From NCBI GenBank assembly GCA_034440615.1, contig JAOTOM010005111.1, positions 817,501 to 881,500 of the forward strand: 64,000 nt of DNA, in the 5' to 3' direction. Numbering within the stretch: the first letter of the stretch is position 1; every line of letters starts with the position of its first letter. Source of the stretch: Ashinkailepas kermadecensis. Its lineage: Eukaryota > Arthropoda > Thecostraca > Neolepadidae. The position numbers and the translations under genes were made by a program. Below the pieces are notes generated by a model that saw nothing but the letters and a program-made list of their open reading frames with translations, ran no database searches and was not told the DNA's origin. Positions 12,085 to 22,784 of the stretch are shown in pieces.

Positions 12085-13650
12085 TAGTGTTGTGTTGTGT
12101 GGTGTTCCCGCCCTCGCAGGCGTGTGTGTGGCGGTGAGGGCGTGACGGAGTCGTCCGTCGTGTAGGAGTCGGAGGCCCCTGGAGAGGTGAATGGAGGCTC
12201 TGGATCCCCAGGGGGGGTCCGGGCTTGGGGAACGGGAGTGGTGGTTGGTCTCGGGGAACCGGGAGGGTGGGCGACCCAGAGGGGCGGAGTGGATGCGGCT
12301 CTAGCCCTGCTGGGCTGAGCGGCCTGGAGACGGATGGGGGTCGGGCGGTCGAGCAGCCCGCGACGGGAGCGGGGCGTGTAGCCGGCGGTGGTGCTGCCTT
12401 GTGGTAGAGGGGGGGGCGTGTCAGCGGGGTCCTCTACGGGAGGGCGGCGCGTGACCTGCAACAGGGCGGACTGCTGGCGGTGCGGGGGCCGGGAGACGGG
12501 AGAGTCCGCTTTGGGCACGGGGCGCGTGGCCGGCAGCGGGTGAGGTTGGGAAGAATGGGAATGGGCGGTCTCTGTCGGTTCGGGCAAGAGGGATGAGGGG
12601 CGTTGAGCCGCCTCTGCTGGGGTCGGCCACAGTGGGGCCATCCTGGGGCGGGACCACCCGGCTGGGGGTGAGGACGGAGCGCCGCGCTGTGTGGCGAGGT
12701 GACTTGCCTGCCTTTCTTTGGCGTATAGCCAGGCAAGGCACCTAAGGGACGAGGTAAGGTGCGGGCCCTGGCATGCCGTACACCGTAGTTCATCGGAGCC
12801 GCATGCTTCCGACGGGTGGCCCTCGGCGCAGTGGCCGCATACTGGCGTCTTCGCGCGGCACGCCCGGCTCAGATGTTCGTAGCGTTGACATTGTGTGCAG
12901 CGCGAAGGGGGCGGGATCCAGGGGCGGAGTGCCACCCTTAGGTAGCCCACCATGACGTGGCTGGGAGGGTTGAGGGACCTAAATCCCAGTTTCAGAACTG
13001 GTCCCGGTCTGGCCCGGCGGCCCAGTCGCGTCACTTCACACACTCCCTGCGACCCGAGCTCGGCGAGGAGCTCTTCCTCCGAGAGGTCCGCGAGCTCGGG
13101 CGCATATGCCCGTTTCGCATCCCAGGATGTTCCCCAGGTTCAGCAATATACGGGCATGGGCCGCCTCTCTTACGCGGACCGGGAGGGAACCGGAGCAGAG
13201 AACCTTGGCGGAAATCACGCCACCGGTCCATCCGTCCAGCTCCCTCGCGATCGCGAACGGGGAGGTTCGGGTCCACGAGCCCTCAGCTTTCGTCAGGATA
13301 ACGAACGATTCTCCCTCCGGGGGGTCCCGAGGAGGGAGCAGGCGGGCACCCGGTTGCGGCCGGCGGCCTCCGTCCTCCCGAGGGGGCGGGGGTCCCCGGG
13401 CATACCGGGTCGGGGCGGGGATTGTACCCGGCGAGACGAGGGGGGAATTGCGTGTGTGTGAGAAGGGCGCCCTGAAGTGGTGCAGACAAGATAGGCACCC
13501 TGAAGGGGTGCTGCAAGGGGAAGTGACGTGAAAAAAGGGTGGAAAGACAAAGAGTTTTGGAGGGATGGGAGTAGCTGAACAGAGGTGGGTCAGCTCTATC
13601 CTATTGGGTGGAAGGGGACAAAGGACAATCAAGGCTGGTAGCCGGTACAA
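12084..13650 (-). pseudogene. LINE ORF1 (gag-like nucleic-acid-binding protein), frameshifted
   Basis: Upstream part (about 13340-13110) reads ESFVILTKAEGSWTRTSPF and GGVISAKVLCSGSLPVRV. After a frameshift near 13105 the frame continues LADLSEEELLAELGSQGV and VGYLRVALRPWIPPPSRC. Three zinc knuckles follow: CTQCQRYEHLSRAC, CGHCAEGHPSEAC and CTACQGPHLTSSLRC, then a Pro/Ser/Arg-rich tail. This layout is usual for ORF1 of Jockey/I-type LINEs, which coats the element RNA. The N-terminal limit is uncertain; the frame is open to 13650 without clear family motifs. The stop TAA at 12086-12084 shares its last A with the ORF2 ATG. Confidence 0.8.
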
Positions 13651-14001
13651 TTCGGTTTCCCGACGGTGCCCGAGGCACCGGTGGGCCGAAGGGGGTTGGG
13701 AGGGGGGCTATGCCGGCTAATCCGGCGAGCAACCGACTAGTGGCGTCGGCCGGCTAGTCCGGCTAACAACCAACTAGTGGTGCGGGTGTTTGACGTCACC
13801 CGGAGGTGGAGCTTCTCGCAGATGTCCTGGGAAGGACACCTACGAGACAGCTGGGAGGGGAGGGCGGGGCTTGAGGGCGGCTGGCAGCTTCTGTTGCTCA
13901 ATCACTAGTATGCTCAATCACTGCTAGTATCACTAATCACTAGTATTGCTCAATCACTATAGTATCAGATACTAGATCTTGTCGAGCCATGACGACCACG
14001 T
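13651..14001 (-). other. probable LINE 5' UTR
   Basis: Between ORF1 and the 5' TSD. GC-rich, with repeated GCCGGCTAGTCC-like and CAACCGACTAGTGG/CAACCAACTAGTGG pieces (13724-13780) and a run of CTCAATCACTAGTAT repeats (13895-13965). Internal LINE promoters usually lie in this region; none can be proven here. Confidence 0.5.
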
Positions 14002-14590
14002 TGGTCCATCCGACCGTCTACGGACTATAAAGAATGTCCATGGACCTTTTCGAATTGTACGGGACCTTACGAGAGTGCATGACCACTTGCGAACGTCTGC
14101 AGAATCTTACGAACGTATGTGGGCCCTTGCGACTGAGTGTGGACCGAAAACGAGTATACGGGCCCTAACAGGAGATTACTTACCTCATATCGATTACGAA
14201 ATCAAATTTTCCAATGAAGCTTTAACATCCTGCATCTAGATGCATGCTTGGGCGGTCTGCATTCCTGGTTGGTAACAATGCCATGTTTACATACAATTTG
14301 AGCAGTGGCAGATCCGACGATCCGGGCTTGGATCGGGATCAGGAAACATTCTATATAAGATGACATTGAATCGAATATACATGATGCTTGACCTGACCTG
14401 ATGTAATTGATATTTGACAAATATTTTAATTTTTTTTCGGATCCTCTTTTTCATTTTTTGGCGTGAAATAGCATCTCCAAATCGATTACTCTTGGCTGTC
14501 TCCACACACACCTAATGCTATGTAATGCTTCATCCGGCATATAGCTGGAGCCTTCATGTAGTAATCGTCTCTCATGTGTCATGCCTGGTG
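14002..14590 (+). repeat. composite repeat copy A, segment 3
   Basis: Remaining 20-bp minisatellite units (to about 14165), then unique sequence matching 35700-35950 of copy B (GCATCTAGATGCATG at 14231 and 35838) and, from about 14345, matching 42118-42400 of copy C (CATTGAATCGAATATACATGA and TAATGCTTCATCC landmarks). Confidence 0.7.
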
Positions 14591-15375
14591 GTAGGTAGCA
14601 AGAATGTAGGATCATATTCGGTTGGGAGGACACCCCTGCCTCAAACTTGCAGTTCAGCCTCCTCAACCTGCAGCTCGGCCCCCTCCCCAACTTGCACCTC
14701 AACCCCCCCTCCCCCAACTTGGCAGCCAGCCCTCTACTTTGGAAGTCAACCTCATGAAAAATTTAAACAATGCTGCGTAAATGTAGAGTAATATATTATA
14801 ATGAGTGGTGACGATATTCTCGCGTTTCTTCTGAGTATTCTTTAGCATTGGTGGTGACTGCCCTATTTCATCAAATGAAATAGAACAATCAATCCTATTC
14901 AAGTATTCTCAAATCGATCATCACACTGGTCATCTAACACTGATTGCAGTGTGGAGTTTGCTACAAGGGTTACATTTACTTCTCTTTTCGCACTGTTTTT
15001 CATCCGTTTTGATCGACAGAAATGTTAAGTGACATGTAAATGTCATAAAACAATAATGGAATTAGGCACAATGCGAAGCGGAAGGGGAAGGAGTCGGAAA
15101 TAATTGGATTCTTCATATTTGGTAGTAGCTTTTCGATTAACAACTTCCGGATTATTCTGTCCCCGAATAGGTTACGTTTATGGAAACTTGGAGAAAGGAA
15201 AATTAAATTTGTTAAGATAGTGTTTTTTTAAAGAACGCAAAGTAAAGTGGCTCAAATCCGGGGAGAAATTGGCATTTGGGCGTACCCTAGGTTGATCGAC
15301 CCACAGGGCTCAGCCACCAACTGATCTTGCGAACCTACACCCCTGGTAGGTAGGTAGGTACCTTCAACATTAGCA
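14591..15375. other. segment absent from composite copy C; no gene seen
   Basis: Copy C passes from its 42400 block to its 42660 block through unrelated sequence of about 250 bp, so this ~780-bp stretch was gained here or replaced there. It contains a C-rich diverged tandem (AACTTGCAGCTC-like, 14645-14725) and a GGTA run near 15345. No TIR or TSD found. Confidence 0.4.
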
Positions 15376-15818
15376 GGATGTGACCACCTTCCCCTTGGTC
15401 ATGTTCACGGAACTGGTTGCGAGCCGTTGCCAGCAGGAGGTGGCCGATGACGTCACACCGGCGGCAGGGACCTCATCGTACCGACAATTGTTGCGTATCT
15501 TGTTTATTTGCTCTACTTATAGGTATCAGTTGTCATAACAATCAAAGAATACAGTCGAATGATTACACCGAATATGCTTCTAATAATAGATAAACAATGA
15601 AATATGCTGATACGGAGTTATGATTCTCATTGGTTTCATGTCGGCTCATTGTCAATGACGGCGGCACCAACTTGCTTAGTCAAACTGGGCGCCCGCCATC
15701 TTACCTGCTTATGACGTCATCTTGCTGCTATTGCTCTTGCGATTCCTCAAGAACAGCGGCAGCACAAGATGACGTCAGAAGCAAGTACGTGCCTTACAAA
15801 TTTCATTGCTGCTATATC
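15376..15818 (+). repeat. composite repeat copy A, tail block
   Basis: Matches copy C at 42660-43110 over most of its length (CTTGGTCATGTTCACGGAAC, GGAGGTGGCCGATGACGTCA and AATATGCTTCTAATAATAGA landmarks). Contains several TGACGTCA-like CRE motifs in both copies (15447, 15712, 15770). Confidence 0.7.
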
Positions 15819-16225
15819 GATTGGTTGATTGGATTGGTTGATTGGATTGGTTGATTGGATTAGTTGATTGGATTTGTTGATTGGATTGGTTGATTTGATT
15901 GGTTGATTGGATTGGTTGATTTGATTGGTTGATTGGATTGGTTGATTTGGTTGGTTGATTTGATTGGTTGATTGGATTGGTTGATTGGATTGGTTGATTG
16001 GATTGGTTGATTTGATTAGTTGATTGTATTGGTTGATTTGATTGGTTGATTTGATTGGTTGATTTGATTGGTTGATTTGATTGGTTGATTGGATTGGTTG
16101 ATTTGGTTGGTTGATTTGATTGGTTGATTGGATTGGTTGATTGGATTGGTTGATTGGATTGGTTGATTGGATTGGATTGGTTGATTGGATTGGTTGATTG
16201 GATTGGTTGATTGGATTGGTTCATG
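15819..16225. repeat. 13-bp TTGGTTGATTGGA minisatellite
   Basis: About 30 tandem units of TTGGTTGATTGGA with G/T and A/T variants (TTGATTTGATTGG). It follows the composite tail block. Copy C has a different array about 450 bp after the same block. Confidence 0.9.
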
Positions 16226-17044
16226 GTACAACTGCTCTGATGGTGAGTATTGTCTCCACCGCAGCTGTGCTCAGTTACCCAGTATTGAGATTTGGGGCGA
16301 ATCGACAGCAGAGGCCATGCAGCGACCATAGCATTGTCAGTCATATCGTGGTATCCAAATGGAGGCTATTCTGGAGCATTTACTATGCAATATATTGTCA
16401 AACCCGTGATGGTCAAAACGTACAGTATAATCGTCTTGACTTTATCACTGGACACTTACCCAGCATGGCATTCGTCATGCGCTTAAATCGCAGGAAAATT
16501 GAATCAGCTTTGACATGGATGCATTGCTGTATCTTATTTCCCAGGGTAAACAACCTCAAATCGCACCCGTGACAACGTCGGATAACCGTGAACAGGAAGC
16601 AAGCTGTAACGCCCACAGAGTTCCCAGTCCCAAGATGAAAGTGTTAGGGGGTATATAAATGACGAAAACAGATTAATGAAGAAATAACTGATGCAGAAAA
16701 TACATAGCATTTGTATACAAACCTATCAATATACTCCATTATCAAAAGAAACAACACAAAAAAATCATTGATTCAAACAAACCATACTTTTGTATGTTGT
16801 CATACACAATAAACACTCTTACCCTCTATGGCAAGATACGACTTTCAAAGCTACCTATGCTAATTATATGAGTCATGTTATATCTTCAGTTTTCAATTCA
16901 TAGGTATAATTCCGTAATGCAACATCTAGTACATTTCTTTAACACGTCTTTTTTCTTTGGCACCTGTTCTATACTGGGAAATATTTTGCTAAGTACATTC
17001 TTCCAGGATTTTCGTGCAGAGTATGTAATAGCATGCAGACTACA
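16226..17044. other. no recognised gene
   Basis: Open frames are short and without family motifs. A TATATAAAT occurs near 16653 without other promoter support. Nothing else supported. Confidence 0.5.
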
Positions 17045-18043
17045 TTATCGATGAGCTAATGGTACATATAAATGTTCAATTACTATGGTATTTGTAGGTG
17101 TTGTATATTGAAAAAGTCCTCCATAGCATGTGGCAATGTATGATATACAAATTTGTGCAGTATTAATAAGCTTTGTTCCTGCACGTATCAGGGAACTTAA
17201 AAAGTATTTTGCCCTCCCCACAATACCCATGTTTCCATTAATTATGTCTGCAACATAATCAATGTGCCCATACCAAGTCAATTTTTCATCGGACACTATG
17301 CCAAGAAACTTGATTTGCTGTTTTCTGGTCACTTTTGCTGAAATGATTATTATATCTATGTAATTATTGGGTGTTCCAGCATAAATTTGGTAAGTTATAT
17401 TTGATGCATTCATGACAGCCTAATTGCTTCAAACCATTGTGTTATCTCTGGCACAATGCCCTTCATTTTATTCTGTAATTCATCTATATTTCTACCCTTG
17501 ACGAGAATAGCTGTGTCATCTGCAAAAACGTGCACACTTCCCTGTTCGGAAATTCTGGCTAAGTCACTGATATATATATATGCTAATTAATAATGGACCT
17601 AGGAAGCAGCCATGAGTAACACCCATAAAAATTAGCTCTTGTTCAGATAATGTCTCATAGACATTATTTTGTCTTTATCTATTTTTGAAGTGTGATTCTA
17701 GTATTTCCAGGAGGGGCCCTTCAACTCTAACGCACTGTAATTTTCTAACTAGTATATCTTTACTAACTGCGTTGAAGGCCTTTTTCAAATCAATGTATCT
17801 TCCACACAGCATACCTCTGTTTTCAATGGACTTAGTAATTTCATTATAATGTAAGTGCATATTTCGCATGTATGTGCTATAATTTTTTTTCTGGAAGCCA
17901 AATTGAAAAGTAATAGTGCTGTCCAGGAAGTCGGATGTGTACTGTCCTGTCAAGGAAGTTGGTAGTGCTCTCAAGAAAGTTGGTAGTGTTGTCCAGAAAG
18001 TCGGTAGTGCTCGAATGCGATAGTGTCCGGTGTGTTGTCGCAC
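17045..18043 (-). pseudogene. degraded non-LTR reverse transcriptase
   Basis: Minus-strand pieces in RT order: GFQKKNYSTYMRNMHLHYNE (about 17890-17830), IDLKKAFNAVSKDILVRKL (about 17800-17745), a degraded palm with VFADDTAILVKGRN (about 17530), then FLGIVSDEKLTWYGHIDYV and an AGTKLINTAQICISYIATC stretch (17310-17130). The palm FADD is readable but lies between stops. This is the finger-palm-thumb order of a LINE of the RTE/Jockey/CR1 type; clade uncertain. No endonuclease or ends found. Confidence 0.7.
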
Positions 18044-18630
18044 TACTGCTGTGACCAGATAGCGTGCAGCTTGTGTGTACCCCTGATAATCGATACTGTC
18101 GGGTATGTTGGCAATGCAGTCTTTCCGAACATAAATGTATAATCTGGACCACTAAATAGCTTGGCGGGATGGAGAAGGTTGTGCTTATCCTATGTATTAC
18201 TTGCCGCAATATGTCTAGCTTTCTACCACAGCTGTATGATAGGATTCCCCATCGCTTGCACCCCCCCCCCCCATTCCCATCCAGAACTTCCTGCTCCGAG
18301 CGGTTCAGTTTGCCGTGCCGTGGAGCCTGAATTGTGTGCCGTGTGAATGGGCGAGAGGAGGGGGTGCAGTTGTGCATTCCTATTCGAGGGTAGATGTACT
18401 GAAAAGATGTTTGTATGTTGTGGTGTCGTTGCCACTTCTGACATTTCTGGACCAAAATAAGTATGTTTGTTAGTAGAATGGGCGATAACATTTGCCACAA
18501 GTAGAATGGTGTTCTACATAGATATCAAAGTGTAATTACACATCCAAACACCCTCCTTGCTGATAAAATTTTGGCTCCGCTCATCATTGCAGCATGGAGT
18601 ATTCAATACGCTATACGCTCGCATATAACC
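18044..18630. other. no recognised gene
   Basis: Contains a C run at 18260-18272. Open frames lack motifs. The left edge of the downstream LINE is not sharp and may begin within the last part of this stretch. Confidence 0.4.
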
Positions 18631-18855
18631 AGAGCAATTGACTACTCCGCCGTGTCAGTTTTGGCGAGACTAACTGCTGGTTATTGCAGTTTATTTTTCA
18701 TTTTTGTGTGGTGACACCCGTCGCTCCTTTCGCAATTAGTTTCCCAGTGGGGTGACACCCGTCGCCCCACCTGGTTTTTTCGTCGCCGTATTTCCGTTCC
18801 CCTTGTTGTTCTGCGTCTTTATTTAGATTTCGTTTGGTAGGGTGTTTTCCCCGTG

Positions 18856-19634
18856 ATGGGGAAAAAGAGTGAAAAGGATACGGGCCCATGCTCGCCAACT
18901 GACTCAGACTAGGATTTTCCTCCTCTGACCACACCCGACGACCATCGCACGAACACAGACCTGGCCCCTGATGCTCCCTCGATTGATGCAAATGTTGATG
19001 ACCCGCGCCGAACTATTCCCCTCGATGACGCCATGGAAGCCCTTTGCGCCGCGCCGACCCCTGCTCGTCCCAAGACCACGACCTCGCCTCGCAATCCAGA
19101 CCAAACCATCACTCTCCACGCCGCTGATCCACGCTCGAACCAGACCACCTCCTCCCATCCTGAACCTATCGAACCATACCTCGACAGTGCTGGATCATAC
19201 ATCGTGGTAAAGCCTGTCGAGGAATCCGTCTCCTTCCGCCGTATCAACGTTTTCTGGCCGACGAAACAACTCCTCGCCATATGCTCCTTAGCCAATCCTG
19301 ACATCGAAGCCCCTGCCAACGGAACCCTTGTCATAAAAACCCAAACCCGAGCCCAGACCAAAGCCCTCCTCCGGACCACCACATTTTGTGGTAAATCCGT
19401 CACAGTTTCCCTCCATTCCAACCGCAATACCACCAAGGGCACCATCTTCGCGCCTGAGCTCTGCTTCATGTCTGAAGCAGATATTCAGGCGGAGCTCGGG
19501 CCGGAGGGGGTGACCCACGTCCGCCGCATCACTTCCTTCAAAGACGGCCAGAAGCGTGATACGAGCCTCCTTGTCCTTACCTTCAATTCTACCACTCTTC
19601 CCAGGACCCTACTCGCCGGATACCGGATGTGCGA
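18856..19634 (+). pseudogene. LINE family 2 ORF1, copy 1
   Basis: Begins MGKKSEKDTGPCSPTDSD then TAG; continues in frame with FPPLTTPDDHRTN. Later parts: INVFWPTKQLLAICSLANPD, TRAQTKALLRTTTFCGKSV and HVRRITSFKDGQKRDTSLLV, ending LPRTLLAGYRM, the region just before the zinc knuckles in related ORF1 proteins. There it is cut and joined to ORF2 linker sequence. Confidence 0.75.
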
Positions 19635-21690
19635 AGACACGCCGCATCATTCGCGAAGCTCGTCGCCGTTCATGGTCATTATATTTACAGCAACTCACCT
19701 CTCAAACACCTTTAAGCAAAATCTGGCAGTTAATCCGCCGATTATCAGGACGCACTCCATTTAAATCACTCCCGGCCCTCAAAATTCAAAACACTACAAT
19801 TACAGACCCACAAACAATAGTAAATACAATAGCGGACACCATGGCTCACACAACAACTAGCTCTGACAACAACTACAGACCGGAATTTTTACAAAATGCA
19901 CAACACACATTTCACACCGATTTGGCACAATTCGATTCGGACAACACTGAAGCATACAATATCCCTTTTCAAGTTTCAGAACTGGATATCGTAATTTCCT
20001 CCGCCGGTAATACTTCTGTAGGTAAAAAAACATGAACACACCATCGCCGTATTTTTAGACATTAGCAAAGCGTATGATATGGTATACAAACCGGCATTAA
20101 TTCCCAAACTTCTTCACTTCGGCGTCAAAGGAAATTTAGCTAATTATTTGATAGGATTCTCGTCTGGTTCCCGTCATTTTCATCTCCGGTGCAGGTCAGC
20201 GATTTCCGAGTTACATTTCATTTTGGTGCACAGATAAAAATGAAACACATTGCTTATTTAGACTCCAAAACGCACTTGACCGGATACACCAATGGTCCAT
20301 CAAATACGGTTTCACATTTTCGGCTCCAAAATCTGCCACAATGATATTCAGCAAATCAACTCCGTGCCCAAATCCAGAAACACCACTTCACCTCGGAAAC
20401 ACTGACATACATTTTGTAAATTCGTTCAAATTTATTGGTGTTATTTTCGATCGCAAGCTTTCTATGCACCAGCACGTCAAACACATCCAGACCAAATGTT
20501 TTCACAGACTCAATTTATTTCGCTGTATTACGTCTTCATCATTCGGATCCGATCGTCACACGCTATTACAATTATACAAATCCTTGGTTATTCCCATCAT
20601 AGGATATGGCTCCGTAGTTTACGCAAGTGGCAGTACCTCCGCTTTGAAACTTTTGGACACCTTACAAAATAAATTTATTCGCATAGCACTCGGTGCAATG
20701 ACCACGTCTCCCATTACTTCCTTACAAATGGAATCAGGAATTCCACCATGAACTTTCCGAAAAATTGAACAAACACTCAGGTATGCCGCAAAAATTCAAT
20801 TTAGAGAACACCACCCTACACACACATCTTTACAAATTATCCCAAATCTACACCACGACTATTTAGGTCCTGCCGAAAAACGAACCGGCCTTACTATAGC
20901 TTCACGCATCAAAACATTTTATACACAACTCCAATACAATATTCCACATATTACTGCTCTTCCTCCACCAACTACACCACCGTGGCAGATGGCCGAACGA
21001 AATATTTTTTATCTCACCACCACTCCAAAATCACAGCTTTGTCCAGAATACGTCCAACAAAAATTCCACCAGTTTCGCTCTCGTTATCGCCATGTGCCTT
21101 TTGTTTTCACCGACGGATCTAAAGACGAAAATTACACAGGAAACGCCATTGTTGCAAGTACACACACAAAACAACATCGCTTGCCAAACGGGACATCCAT
21201 TTTCATCGCCGAATTGCACGCCATTCTCATTTCCCTTCGCTATGTCCGCAACCGTTCAATTTCTCACCCCATGCGCCATGTCGTCATTTGTTCCGACTAA
21301 AAATCTGTTCTTCAATCTCTTTCTTCACTTTCCTTTTCGCACCATTGCCATGTTTCCATTTACGACACACTTGAAACACTTCATCTGATGGGTATGAAGG
21401 TCCGTTTCCCGTGGGTGCCCAGTCACTGTGGCATCCCAGGAAACGAGGAAGCAGATCATTTCGCAAAACAATCATTACAATTGCCACACACCACAGAAAT
21501 CCCACCACATTTTGACGCCATCAAATCAACAATACTACAAAACATTAGACATTTTTGGAACCAACAATGGACTGAAACCACAAACCACATACAATTACGT
21601 CTCATCAAACCCGTCATCGAAAACTGGACCACATCATATAAACAAACAGACAAGAAGAAAAAGTTATATCACGGCTCCGCATAGGTCACA
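19635..21690 (+). pseudogene. LINE family 2 ORF2 remnant, copy 1
   Basis: Linker ARRRSWSLYLQQL (about 19655) to NTSVGKKT (about 20035); RT piece IAVFLDISKAYDMVY (about 20045) ending soon after; thumb FKFIGVIFDRKLSMHQHV (about 20430) to SPITSLQMESGIPP; RNase H FTDGSKDENYTGNA (about 21107), FIAELHAIL, CSD then a TAA where copy 2 has a Ser codon (21298), and WVPSHCGIPGNEEADHFA (about 21410). No endonuclease and no YADD box. Broken by shifts and stops. Confidence 0.8.
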
Positions 21691-21992
21691 CTTTTCTCAC
21701 CCATCGATATATTTGCACTGCTTCACCACGACCTTAATGCCTATCATGCAACACTCATCTTACCGTTTCACATATTCTCCTACACTGTCAAAAATACCAT
21801 GAACATCGAAAAACACTTACCAACTACTGCCGTACACACAACACCCCCTTTTCTTTGCCCACACTATAAGGAGATACACAGCCTTTTCTCATCCATCTCC
21901 TTTTCATTTTTCTCCGAAAATCCAACTTACTTCAGGACTTGTAAATTGACTTTTAGAACATAATATTTTTCTTCCTCTCTACTTCTATTCAC

Positions 21993-22024
21993 GGCACGAA
22001 ATGGCCTGAGCAGGCCGAAGTGCC
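21993..22024 (+). other. LINE family 2 3'-terminal stem-loop
   Basis: GGCAC(GAAAT)GGCCT(GAGC)AGGCC(GAA)GTGCC: two stacked 5-bp stems with an internal loop. Present at the same place in copy 2 (26840-26871), where the apical loop reads GAGG. Probably the RT recognition structure of the 3' UTR. Confidence 0.7.
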
Positions 22025-22036
22025 TAACATAATAAA

Positions 22037-22784
22037 CGGAAACTCATCATTGTCTTGCAACAATACTTGCTCTTGTCCTTCTCTAGGTGCACAAGTGGAA
22101 TTTCATTGCAAATTTTGAGTGCATCGGCGCCCAAATTCCACAAAGCATTCAGATTAGCTTGATGCGCACCAGGCATGATAGTGCACGATAGAGAGGAATG
22201 TGAAATTCCCTTTCTATCCACCTACAGGCAGAGGTGAATCCAGAATCATCACTTAGACGGAGGGGGGGGGTGCAATTCCGAAAGCACCTCTCCGATTTCG
22301 AGAAACTGCCGAGGTTTGAAGAGCGGACATACGTCGGTCTGCTGAAGACAATACTTATCTTTTAAAATGTTCTTATGTCTGGAGAAATACAATTCTAGTG
22401 CAAAATGTCGGCTTAGAACTGACTGGGGGTAGCCCCTTGGCCATCTAGATCCGCCCGTGTCTACAGGCCATCCTTGGATGCTGCCTTATTTCCATTTAAT
22501 TTTCACCAATGTCTGCTGGACGTTTCATTATGTGGCTTCAAAGCGTCGGGTGGCATGCCGGGGGTTACTAAAATTGGACAATTGCTACCTTTCCAATTGT
22601 CACTTGACACTTGGCGAAGTGCACTTGGCGAAGTGTTCTTCCGATCTGGGAAACAGCTCGGCCGACGTAGCTTGATGTATTATAGCGAGCGGGAATTGAC
22701 GAGACACGCGTTGCCACCACACCGTCACACACAGCCGTTGGCAAGCCCCGGCACCGCACAGTCGCTGCGCTGCCCTGGCGGAGG
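22037..22784. other. upstream region of the lectin gene
   Basis: Holds a G run (22259-22271), a paired 14-bp dyad (22608-22635) and a TATA-like TATTATAG (22678). No coding region recognised; the frame from 22474 is not conserved in type and overlaps the lectin start. Confidence 0.4.
22608..22635. promoter_or_regulatory. two abutting 14-bp dyads upstream of the lectin gene
   Basis: CACTTGGCGAAGTG occurs twice without a gap. Each unit is itself an inverted repeat (CACTT/AAGTG around GGCG). They lie about 43 bp before TATTATAG and about 150 bp before the lectin ATG, a position that suits a dimeric activator or repressor. Function is inferred from position only. Confidence 0.45.

Larger units (their letters stand above)
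7706..14001 (-). mobile_element. near full-length RNase H-bearing LINE (I superfamily), pseudogenised
   Basis: Read on the minus strand: 5' region about 14001-13650, ORF1 13650-12084, ORF2 12084-8335, 3' UTR 8334-7706 ending in a GGGGGGAAAAAAA tail. TGGTCCA occurs at both edges (7699-7705 and 14002-14008). The flanking composite repeat joins at exactly this point when compared with copy B near 35608, which supports a true TSD. Domain order gag with zinc knuckles, endonuclease, RT, RNase H, CCHC end is that of RNase H LINEs of the I group; exact clade unresolved. Frameshifts and a stop show it is inactive. Confidence 0.85.
18630..22036 (+). mobile_element. LINE family 2, copy 1 (RNase H LINE, internally deleted)
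   Basis: Shares its 5' leader (tandem GGGGTGACACCCGTCRC-like units, 18710-18770), ORF1, RNase H and 3' end with 24130-26880. ORF1 starts ATGGGGAAAAAG at 18856 but has an early TAG. The endonuclease and most of the RT palm are missing. Ends in the stem-loop 21993-22024 followed by AACATAATAAA. Both this copy and the 24-kb copy lie on the plus strand, either side of the lectin gene. Confidence 0.8.

Noticed and set aside
19857..20039. Minus-strand 60-codon frame in the LINE
   Set aside because: Antisense of the LINE ORF2 linker.
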